64,000 nucleotides of DNA, taken from CAYORM01 sp964406375 (GTDB lineage: Bacteria; Pseudomonadota; Alphaproteobacteria; DSM-16000; Inquilinaceae). The notes under the pieces were generated by a model. It made no database searches, was not told where the DNA came from, and saw only the letters and a list, made by a program, of their open reading frames with translations. Positions 19,461 to 26,523 of the stretch are shown piece after piece. The DNA lies in contig CAYORM010000007.1 in NCBI GenBank assembly GCA_964406375.1, positions 18,219 to 82,218 on the forward strand, written 5' to 3'. Within the stretch, counting starts at the first letter, position 1. The number at the start of each line of letters is the position of its first letter. The position numbers were made by a program, and so were the translations under genes.

Positions 19461-20597
19461 ATGGAACAAGAAAGGCGGCGGGCCGGGCCCGCGGGGGCAT
19501 CCGGCCGGCTGTGTCTCGCTTCGCTCGGCCTAGCGCTGATCGCCTTTGCCGGCGCCTCTGCCCAGGACAGCGCGGTTTCGGACGACGCCGCGGCGGACGG
19601 AGACCCCCCGACCCCCACCGCCGCGGCGGCAGCAGAGGAGCCGCGGGCGCCGGTACGGCAGGTGCTCTTGATGGCGGCCGGGCGGCCGACCGGGGTCGGC
19701 TTCGCGGTGGCGGGTGCGGTCGGGCGCATCATCGATGACCAGGCGCCGGTGACCGGTCTGCGTGCGGCGATCCAGGCCACAACCGGATCGATGGAATCGA
19801 TCGTGCGACTGGCCGAGGGCGATTTCGATCTGGCGCTGGTCGGGGCGGACTGGCTGGCCGCGGCGCGCGCCGGCGACGGTGCCTTCGAAGGGCAGCCGGG
19901 ACATCAGGAGCTGCGGCTGATCGCGGCGCTCTACCCCGAGGCGCTGACCGTCATGGTGCGCGCCAATGAGGGCATCGGCGGGCTTGGTGATCTCGCGGGG
20001 CTTCGCATCAATCTCGGCCCGCCGGACGCGGCGAGCCGGCCGCTCTTCGAGCGGGCACTGCTTGCCGCCGGGGTCACGCTGGATGTCGATGGCGATGCGG
20101 CCGAGATGCCGCTGGCCACCCAGGGGCAGGCGCTGTGCCTCGGCGAGGTCGATGCCGTGGCTTATCTCACCGCCCATCCCAGCGGCACGGTCCGCAGCGT
20201 CGCCACCGCCTGTCCCGTGACGATCCTGCCGATCGAAGGGGAGGTCGCCGACAGCCTGCTCGCGCAGGATCCGGCATTGCTGTCGACCTTCGTCCCGGCG
20301 GGCTATTATCCGGGGCCGATCGCGGCGGTGCCGACGATCGGCAGCGCCGTCGTGCTGGCCAGTTCCGCCGCGCTCGACGAGGTCGACGGCTACGAGGTGA
20401 CCCGCGCCCTGTTCGAAGAGCTCAACGCGCTCTGCGTGCAGGTGCCTGTGCTGGCGGAATGCGACCCGCGGATGATGGCCGAGGCGGCCGCCGGGACGGC
20501 GCCGCGGCATGACGGCGCGGCGCGCTACCTCACCCGTGCCTTTCCGGAATCGACGGTGTCGGAGCCGGAAACGGATGAGGCGTCGTCCGAGCCCTGA
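19461..20597 (+). CDS. TAXI-family TRAP transporter solute-binding protein
   Basis: A 378-residue exported binding protein. A signal peptide (basic start, then LCLASLGLALIAFAGASAQ) is followed by a low-complexity Asp/Ala/Pro linker of about 35 residues and a type II periplasmic-binding fold. TAXI features include AIQATTGSMESIVRLAEGDFDLALVGADW and LAGLRINLGPP. ATG at 19461 is chosen, with GAGGAG 6 bases ahead. TAXI proteins normally feed a fused DctQM membrane component, but none is present here, so the protein is an orphan or serves a permease elsewhere. Ligand unknown. Confidence 0.85.
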   Translation: MEQERRRAGPAGASGRLCLASLGLALIAFAGASAQDSAVSDDAAADGDPPTPTAAAAAEEPRAPVRQVLLMAAGRPTGVGFAVAGAVGRIIDDQAPVTGLRAAIQATTGSMESIVRLAEGDFDLALVGADWLAAARAGDGAFEGQPGHQELRLIAALYPEALTVMVRANEGIGGLGDLAGLRINLGPPDAASRPLFERALLAAGVTLDVDGDAAEMPLATQGQALCLGEVDAVAYLTAHPSGTVRSVATACPVTILPIEGEVADSLLAQDPALLSTFVPAGYYPGPIAAVPTIGSAVVLASSAALDEVDGYEVTRALFEELNALCVQVPVLAECDPRMMAEAAAGTAPRHDGAARYLTRAFPESTVSEPETDEASSEP

Positions 20598-20604
20598 GGC
20601 AGGC

Positions 20605-20676
20605 TCAGCGCGTGACGGTCTGCCAGAAGAAGAAGGCGACGATCGCCGCGATGATGATCCACTCGAGATAGGGCAT
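20605..20676 (-). CDS. 23-residue single-span membrane peptide, function unknown
   Basis: A tiny frame begins MPYLEW, continues with about 12 hydrophobic residues (IIIAAIVAFFFW) and ends QTVTR. That is a single membrane span with a short basic tail. GGGAG lies 8 bases ahead of the ATG. It converges on the TAXI gene with only 7 bp between the stops. Such peptides are often missed by automated annotation. It may be real, but it could also be a chance frame. Confidence 0.5.
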   Translation of the reverse strand: MPYLEWIIIAAIVAFFFWQTVTR

Positions 20677-20831
20677 GTATCGGTCTCCCGCCTGGGCGCG
20701 GCCTTCATAGCATGGCCGGTGCGGGGCGCAACGGGGCAGGCGGTCGCGGCTGCGCTGGCGGGGCGACGGCCGCGGTCCTATCCTCGCCGGAACCGCCCGG
20801 CCCGGACCGGGCGCGATCAATGGAGAGCGTG

Positions 20832-21299
20832 ATGAGCAGCACCACAGCGGCCGGCACCCCCGCATCGGAGGGAGGGGCGGCGACGGAAGCCGACGCGCAG
20901 CAGAGCTGGAAGCCCCGCTACCTGCACACGATGCTGCGGGTCCTCGACCTCGACAAATCGATCGACTTCTATACCCGCCTTCTCGGCATGAAGCTGCTGC
21001 GGCGCACCGACTATCCGGGTGGCCGGTTCACCCTGGCCTTCCTCGGCTATGGCGACGAAAGCGACACTACCGTCCTGGAGCTGACCCACAATTGGGACCG
21101 TGACCAGCCCTATGAGAAGGGTGACGGCTACGGCCATATCGCGATCGGCGTGCCCGACATCTACGGCACCTGCAAGGCGCTCGAGGCCGAGGGCGTCAAC
21201 ATTCCGCGTCCGCCCGGGCCGATGAAGCACGGCACGACGGTGATCGCCTTCATCGAGGACCCGGACGGCTGGAAAATCGAACTGATCGAGAGGCCGTGA
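20832..21299 (+). CDS. gloA: Lactoylglutathione lyase (glyoxalase I)
   Basis: Converts the methylglyoxal-glutathione adduct to S-lactoylglutathione. About 155 residues, with the four metal ligands of the family: His in RYLHTMLRVLDLDKSI, Glu in TVLELTHNWDRD, His in GYGHIAIGVPD and Glu in GWKIELIERP. ATG at 20832, with GGAGAG just ahead, is favoured over ATG at 20820. The extra 25 residues at the N-terminus relative to E. coli GloA are low-complexity. It is monocistronic, and a convergent gene begins 10 bp after its stop. Confidence 0.95.
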   Translation: MSSTTAAGTPASEGGAATEADAQQSWKPRYLHTMLRVLDLDKSIDFYTRLLGMKLLRRTDYPGGRFTLAFLGYGDESDTTVLELTHNWDRDQPYEKGDGYGHIAIGVPDIYGTCKALEAEGVNIPRPPGPMKHGTTVIAFIEDPDGWKIELIERP

Positions 21300-21309
21300 C
21301 GGCGGGCAT

Positions 21310-22467
21310 TCACGCCCCGACCGCGGGATACTCCTCCTGCGGCGGGGCGTGAATGCCCTCGATGCGCCGGCGCGTCTCCTCAAGCGCCTCCGCCCCGTTG
21401 CACACATCGAAGAACAGCTCGTAGCTGCGGCTTTCGCCGGCGGCGAGATGCACGAGCGTGCCACGCTCGCGCGCCCCGGCGCGGCCCTCGATGCCGTTCG
21501 TCCCGGGCTCGATCCCCAGCGCGTAGATCCCCTCGGCGAAGGCCTGCCATTGCACGAGGCGCGGCAGCGTATCGAGGCGGGCCTCGATCACGAGGCCGAT
21601 CCCGCCGCGATGCGCGGCGTTGAGCAGCGCATAGACGCCGTAGCCATGCCGATCGGCCGCGACCTCATGGTCCCAGACCTGTTCGACGAAGCCCGGCTGC
21701 GGCTTCGGCGCGGTACGGTACCCGACCCCCTGGCGCCGGAAATCCGGGCCGTGCGTCGCCGCCAGCACCCGCCGGATCGGCGCCAGGAGCTGTGCCCCCT
21801 CATCGAGCAGCGGCCAGCCGAGATTGAGATGGTAGAGCATCATGTGCGGCGTTTCCGAGAAGCCGCGATTGGTCACCGTGTCGAACAGGCGGACCCGGTT
21901 GGTGCCGGCCTCGACCTCGTACCGGCGCAGCAGCTCCAGCGTCTCGCCGAACACCGTGGCCTGTACCACGCGGCCCTCGGCCCAGAGGACGCACCGATCT
22001 CCCTCCCAGCGCGCGCCATAGCCCGAGAGCGTCGCCGGCAGATAGGCGGCGCGGCCGTGCAGCCCGTGCTCGACCGTCCTTCGGCCGGGATAATTGTAGT
22101 GCGTGCCGTCCTCGGTCACCGGGCCGAAGGCGTGGTCAAGCCCGCAGGTGGCGAGAAAGCCGCTGAACGAGCGGAGCCAGGACAGGCCGCCCTCGCCGGT
22201 CGTCTCGTGCAGGCCGGGATGGCGGAAGCCCGTCGCGCTCTGCCATCCGAGCGCGGTGCCCTGATACTCCATCGTGCCGATGTCGAAGCCGCGGTCGATC
22301 ATCACGCGGAAGACGAGACCGGTGCCGGTGCGGAACTCCAGCAGCCGCACGCCCCGCTCCGCACCGTCGCCGAGGGTCAGGAGCTGGACACCGAAGGCCG
22401 CGAGCGGATTGGCACTGCGCCGCTCGAGATCGCGGCGGGTGTAGGTCCGGCCGTAAAGGGTGGTCAT
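21310..22467 (-). CDS. DUF4432 aldose-1-epimerase-like protein
   Basis: A 385-residue protein of the DUF4432 group in the galactose-mutarotase superfamily. Segments include LEFRTGTGLVFRVMIDRGFDIG, seen as IDRGFDIGTMEYQG, then GLHGRAAYLPA, MMLYHLNLGWPLLDEGA, and a late carboxylate in ALGIEPGTNGIEG. Superfamily members use His and Glu to open and close sugar rings. The specific substrate is unknown. It begins 20 bp after the stop of the GDP-mannose enzyme, with GGGAG upstream, so it is probably cotranscribed and works on a related sugar. Confidence 0.82.
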   Translation of the reverse strand: MTTLYGRTYTRRDLERRSANPLAAFGVQLLTLGDGAERGVRLLEFRTGTGLVFRVMIDRGFDIGTMEYQGTALGWQSATGFRHPGLHETTGEGGLSWLRSFSGFLATCGLDHAFGPVTEDGTHYNYPGRRTVEHGLHGRAAYLPATLSGYGARWEGDRCVLWAEGRVVQATVFGETLELLRRYEVEAGTNRVRLFDTVTNRGFSETPHMMLYHLNLGWPLLDEGAQLLAPIRRVLAATHGPDFRRQGVGYRTAPKPQPGFVEQVWDHEVAADRHGYGVYALLNAAHRGGIGLVIEARLDTLPRLVQWQAFAEGIYALGIEPGTNGIEGRAGARERGTLVHLAAGESRSYELFFDVCNGAEALEETRRRIEGIHAPPQEEYPAVGA

Positions 22468-22487
22468 CGAAGATCTCCCGCGTCTGA

Positions 22488-23915
22488 TCAGCTCGGTTGT
22501 GTCGCCGGGGGCGCCTCGATCGCGATCTCGATGAGGGTCATCGGCCGGTCGGAGGGGTTGTCGAGGGTGACGGCCGCGCCGGCCGGCACCGCCATGACGG
22601 CGCCGGCATGGCATGGCCGAGAGCCGGTTTCGTCGGACAGGCGACCTTGCCCCTCGACGATGGTGAGGCTGAGGCAGCGGCCTTCGGGGGCGGCGATGCG
22701 GCGCATTGCGCCGGGATCAATGGTGACGGTCCTCAGCCGGTGACCGCGACCTGTCGCGTCCGCCGCGCTCCTGTCGCCGTCGAGCCGGGCGGCAGCCACG
22801 CGTACCTCCTGCACCCGGTCCCGGCGGGCGACGAGGATGCCGTCTCGCGAGCCGACGATGACGAGATCCTCGACGCCGATCGCAGCCGTCGGGATGCCGT
22901 CGGTCCGCACGAGGCAGCCGCGCGTGTCGATCGCCACCGCCGCGTCGTCGACGACATTGTCTTCGGCGTCCCGGCGGCCGATCTCCCACAGCGACGACCA
23001 GGAGCCGACATCGGTCCAGCCGATCGCGGCGGGCACCACGACGGCACGGTCGGTCTTCTCCATCACCGCATGGTCGATCGAACGCGCCGGTGCAGCGGCG
23101 AAGCCCGTGCGGTCGAGGAAGACGACCGAGCGGCCATCGGCCTCCCGCTCCTCGACCGCGCGGTCGACCGCCGCCTCGGCCGCGGCCAGTACCTCCGGCG
23201 CGTGGCGGTGGAGCTCGCCGAGAAGGGAGGCGACGGGGAACAGGAACATGCCGGAGTTCCACAGATGCCGGCCGCCGGCGAGGAAAGCCTCGGCCTGGGC
23301 CGGCGGCGGCTTCTCGATGAAGCGCGCGACCGTGCGGGCCGGTCCGGCCGTCCCGGCGACCGGCGCACCCGGCAGGATGTAGCCATAGCCGGTCTCGGGC
23401 GATGTCGGGCGCATGCCGAAGGTCGCGAGGTGACCGGCGCGGGCGGCCGGTATCGCGCGCGCGATGGCGGCCCGCAGCCCGTTGGCATCGGCGACGTGAT
23501 GATCGGCGGGCAGCACCAGCATCAGCATATCGCCGCCACATCCGGCGGTGCCGTTCCGGGCGAGGTCGATCGCTGCCGCGGCGATCGCCGGTGCGGTGTT
23601 GCGGCCGAGGGGTTCGAGCAGCAGGCGCCGCGGTGCGGCGCCGACCTGGGCGAGCTGGGCTGTCACCGCCGCCCGATGGGCCGCGGCGCAGACCACAACG
23701 GGTGCGGCGAAGCCGTGGCTGGTCGCCACGCGCAGCGCCGTCTCCTGGATCATGCTGCGATCGGAGACGAGCGGCAGGAACTGCTTCGGCCGGTCGATGC
23801 GCGACAGTGGCCACAGACGCGCCCCGGTACCGCCGGACAGGATCACCGGGACCACGCAGCGCAGCTCGGCAGTGCTGTCGGAATCGGAAGGCGCGGGAAA
23901 GTCCGGTTTCGGCAT
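22488..23915 (-). CDS. manC: Mannose-1-phosphate guanylyltransferase / mannose-6-phosphate isomerase (type II bifunctional)
   Basis: About 475 residues in two domains. The nucleotidyltransferase starts VVPVILSGGTGARLWPLSR and holds the FIEKP and WNSGMFLF motifs. It makes GDP-mannose from mannose-1-phosphate and GTP. The C-terminal quarter is a cupin (from about HRLRTVTIDPGA) that in this family isomerises fructose-6-phosphate to mannose-6-phosphate. The canonical cupin metal residues are not clearly conserved here, so isomerase activity is less certain. It is followed by the DUF4432 gene. GDP-mannose feeds surface polysaccharides, but no polysaccharide cluster is in the window. Confidence 0.92.
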   Translation of the reverse strand: MPKPDFPAPSDSDSTAELRCVVPVILSGGTGARLWPLSRIDRPKQFLPLVSDRSMIQETALRVATSHGFAAPVVVCAAAHRAAVTAQLAQVGAAPRRLLLEPLGRNTAPAIAAAAIDLARNGTAGCGGDMLMLVLPADHHVADANGLRAAIARAIPAARAGHLATFGMRPTSPETGYGYILPGAPVAGTAGPARTVARFIEKPPPAQAEAFLAGGRHLWNSGMFLFPVASLLGELHRHAPEVLAAAEAAVDRAVEEREADGRSVVFLDRTGFAAAPARSIDHAVMEKTDRAVVVPAAIGWTDVGSWSSLWEIGRRDAEDNVVDDAAVAIDTRGCLVRTDGIPTAAIGVEDLVIVGSRDGILVARRDRVQEVRVAAARLDGDRSAADATGRGHRLRTVTIDPGAMRRIAAPEGRCLSLTIVEGQGRLSDETGSRPCHAGAVMAVPAGAAVTLDNPSDRPMTLIEIAIEAPPATQPS

Positions 23916-24000
23916 CGTCAGGGGCGGGTCGGCCGCGGCGCGGGCCGCTCGTCGGCGGCAGTATGCCGGCTCGGGCCGCGCGGACCAATGGCGGCCGCGC

Positions 24001-25230
24001 TCATCCGGCGCGTGCGGCAGTGCGGGGGCCGGTGAAGCGCAGCACGGTAACGACGCCGACGAGCAGCAGCGTCGCCGACGCCAGGAAGATGCCGCTCGGC
24101 ATGCCGTGATCGAGCAGCCAACCGAACAGCACCGGCGACACGGTGCCGCCGGCATCCAACCCCGAATAGACGAAGCCGAAGACCTTGCCGGTGGCGCCGG
24201 GCGGGATGATCGCGCGGATCATCATGTCCCGCGACGGCGCGGTGATGCCGACGAAAAAGCCCGACAGGCCGACCAGCCCGACCATCACCGGCAGCACGAA
24301 GCCGCCCAGCGCCGCGAGCACCATCAGGAGTGCCGCCACAATCATCCCGCCGACCGCCGTTAGGTCGTGCCGTTGTGTCCGGTCGGCGATGCTGCCGCCC
24401 AGCAGAATGCCGGCCGCCGAGCCCAGCAGATAGGCGGTGACCGTGCTCGCGGCCGTCGCCAGCGACACGCCGTGGAGCTGCAGCGTGGCGGTGGCACCGA
24501 AATTCTGGATGCCGATGCCGGCGGCCGCGGTGACGACGAAATAAAGGAAGGCCAGCATGACCGTCGGCATGGCAAGCAGCTGGAGATAGCCGATGGCGGC
24601 CGGAGGCGGCGTGTCGCCGGCCCGCCGTCTCGCCTCGGCCGGGGTCGCGAGCAGCTCGCCGCTGCGCCACAGCACCGCCGCCACCGCGACACCCGCCAGC
24701 CCGGCGATGATCGCGGCGCTGCGCCAGCCGAAGGCCTCGGCCATCGCCGTCATCGCGGCGACGGCCGAGGCGTAGCCCAGCGTGCCCATGAAGGCGTGGA
24801 CACCATAGGCGCGGCCGAGCCGACGACGGCTGACCTTGAGGCTGAGGATCGACAGATCGGCGGGATGGAAGACGCTGTTGCCGATCCCGGCCAGCACCGC
24901 CAGCGGCAACAGCGTCCAATAGGAGGACACCAGTCCGGTGAGCGCGATCGAGCCGCCCATGATCGCGGTCCCCGCCACCAGCATGCGCTTGGCACCGAGC
25001 CGGTCCACGAGGATGCCTGCGAAGGCCTGGCAGGCGCCGGAGACGCCGTAGAACAGCGTCATCGCGAGGCCGAGCGCCGCATAGTCGACGCCGAACTCGC
25101 CGCGCAGCAGCGGGAACAGCGGCGGCAGCGCGAGCTGGAAGAAATGGCTGAGGAAATGCGCGACGCCGACCAGCCCGATCACGAACTGGTCACGACGGAG
25201 ATCGTCCTTCTGCAGGGCGGTTTCAGTCAT
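24001..25230 (-). CDS. MFS transporter, fosmidomycin-resistance (Fsr)-like
   Basis: A 409-residue inner-membrane carrier with 12 predicted spans. The loop motif between spans 2 and 3 reads ILVDRLGAKRMLVAG, a variant of the MFS GxxxDRxGRR signature. The start HFLSHFFQLALPPLFPLLR and the segment GNSVFHPADLSIL match the Fsr/YfiS group of exporters. Cargo cannot be told. It lies 85 bp upstream of the GDP-mannose gene on the same strand and may share its transcript. Confidence 0.88.
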   Translation of the reverse strand: MTETALQKDDLRRDQFVIGLVGVAHFLSHFFQLALPPLFPLLRGEFGVDYAALGLAMTLFYGVSGACQAFAGILVDRLGAKRMLVAGTAIMGGSIALTGLVSSYWTLLPLAVLAGIGNSVFHPADLSILSLKVSRRRLGRAYGVHAFMGTLGYASAVAAMTAMAEAFGWRSAAIIAGLAGVAVAAVLWRSGELLATPAEARRRAGDTPPPAAIGYLQLLAMPTVMLAFLYFVVTAAAGIGIQNFGATATLQLHGVSLATAASTVTAYLLGSAAGILLGGSIADRTQRHDLTAVGGMIVAALLMVLAALGGFVLPVMVGLVGLSGFFVGITAPSRDMMIRAIIPPGATGKVFGFVYSGLDAGGTVSPVLFGWLLDHGMPSGIFLASATLLLVGVVTVLRFTGPRTAARAG

Positions 25231-25381
25231 GGTGGGGGCGCACTCCCGGCACGGCTGCCGGCGGCGAATCCCCGGCGACGCGGCATCTCATGTCCGTACG
25301 ATCAAAGCCGCCGGCCGTCGGCTTCACAACCCATGCCGACGCGTGACAGCCGCGCGTCGAACTGGGCCGGTGCGGCGGCAT

Positions 25382-26068
25382 TCAAGCGGCGATCGGCACC
25401 AGCGTCTCGCCCGGGAAGGCGTGCACGCCCCGCCGCCCGATCAGCCCCACCGCGAACCGCTCGGCGAACAGGCACCGGATTGCCGGATGCAGCACGTCGA
25501 GGCCGCCGGCATAGGCGCCGAAGGCAGGCAGGACCAGCCGTCGCGCATCGCCGGCGAAGCACCGGCCCGACACCCGGCCGCGGGCGGTGCGCACCGCCGC
25601 CTTGGGATGGTAGTGGCCGACGATCTCCGGCCCCGCCGAATCGGCGAGCGGTTCGTGGCGGAAGGCGATGCCCTCGACCGTCAGTTCCGGGACGGTCGAG
25701 CCCCCGGGCGGCCGCGCTGCCGCGTCGTGGTTGCCGGCCACCCAGTACCAGTCCCGACCGCGGGCGAGGCCGGCGATCGCCCGCCGTTCGGCCTCGGTCA
25801 TCCGCTCCGGCCCATGGCGATCGTGAAAGGCGTCGCCCAGGCTGATGACGAGGCGCGGCGCCTGGCGTTCGATCGCATCGGCAAGGCGTGCGATCGTCGC
25901 CGCCGTGTCATAGGGCGGCAGCAGCGCGCCGCCGCGCCGTGCAGCGACGGCGGAGCCCTTCTCGAAATGGAGATCGGCGACGATCAGTGTCGCCCGTGCC
26001 GGCCACCACAGGGCGCCGGAGGGAAGTGGCTCGAATCGGTGTCCGGCGAGGATGATGGCGGGCGACAT
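25382..26068 (-). CDS. pdeM: PdeM, ligase-associated metallophosphoesterase
   Basis: A 228-residue calcineurin-like phosphoesterase, annotated as the DNA damage-response endonuclease/phosphodiesterase of the Lhr-ligase system. Metal-site motifs in order are LIVADLHFEKGS, SLGDAFHDRHG, VAGNHD and VGHYHPKAAV. Short length and the LHFEKGS sequence are characteristic. It lies downstream of the Lhr-like helicase and a small cupin on the same strand. Its functional partners, the exonuclease and DNA ligase, lie on the other strand from 30.8 kb. Confidence 0.92.
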   Translation of the reverse strand: MSPAIILAGHRFEPLPSGALWWPARATLIVADLHFEKGSAVAARRGGALLPPYDTAATIARLADAIERQAPRLVISLGDAFHDRHGPERMTEAERRAIAGLARGRDWYWVAGNHDAAARPPGGSTVPELTVEGIAFRHEPLADSAGPEIVGHYHPKAAVRTARGRVSGRCFAGDARRLVLPAFGAYAGGLDVLHPAIRCLFAERFAVGLIGRRGVHAFPGETLVPIAA

Positions 26069-26101
26069 GGCGGGCGACCGTAGCGCCCGGCCCGCCGGGG
26101 C

Positions 26102-26521
26102 TCAAGAGGATGTTCCCGTGTTGTTCGCGACCTGCGTGAGCTGCGGCGCCCAGGCGCCGGTCACCGAATAGGCTTCATCCATGCCGGGCCAGGGCGGCAT
26201 GGTCACGGCGACGGCCGAGAGCGGTTCATCACCGTCGCAGCGGAACTGGAAGGCGGTGCCGACCGGAATCGCGATCGAGACGCCGGGCGCGAGCTCTACC
26301 ACCCGCTCGACACCGTCCGGATCGCGGCGCCACATGCGCCCGCGGCCGGCGACGATGAACCACAGCTCCTCGACCGTGCGATGGGCGACGGCGATCGAGA
26401 CGGCGCCGGGCCTAAGGGTGAAATGGGCCATGCTGCCGCCGGGGCGGCGGCACAGGATGCGGACCTCCGACCCGTCGGGCGCCGTCACATCGGGTTCGGC
26501 GGGCAGTACGATCGTGTCCAT
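26102..26521 (-). CDS. Small cupin-domain protein
   Basis: A single-domain cupin of 139 residues. Cupin motif 1 is recognisable as SIAVAHRTVEELWFIVAGRG with a His and Glu available for a metal; motif 2 is GVSIAIPVGTAFQFRC, which lacks the usual His. GGGAGG spaced 6 bases supports the ATG at 26521, which leaves 2 bp after the helicase stop. It sits between the helicase and pdeM, where the known repair operon normally has no cupin. Its role is unknown. Confidence 0.75.
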   Translation of the reverse strand: MDTIVLPAEPDVTAPDGSEVRILCRRPGGSMAHFTLRPGAVSIAVAHRTVEELWFIVAGRGRMWRRDPDGVERVVELAPGVSIAIPVGTAFQFRCDGDEPLSAVAVTMPPWPGMDEAYSVTGAWAPQLTQVANNTGTSS

Positions 26522-26523
26522 CC

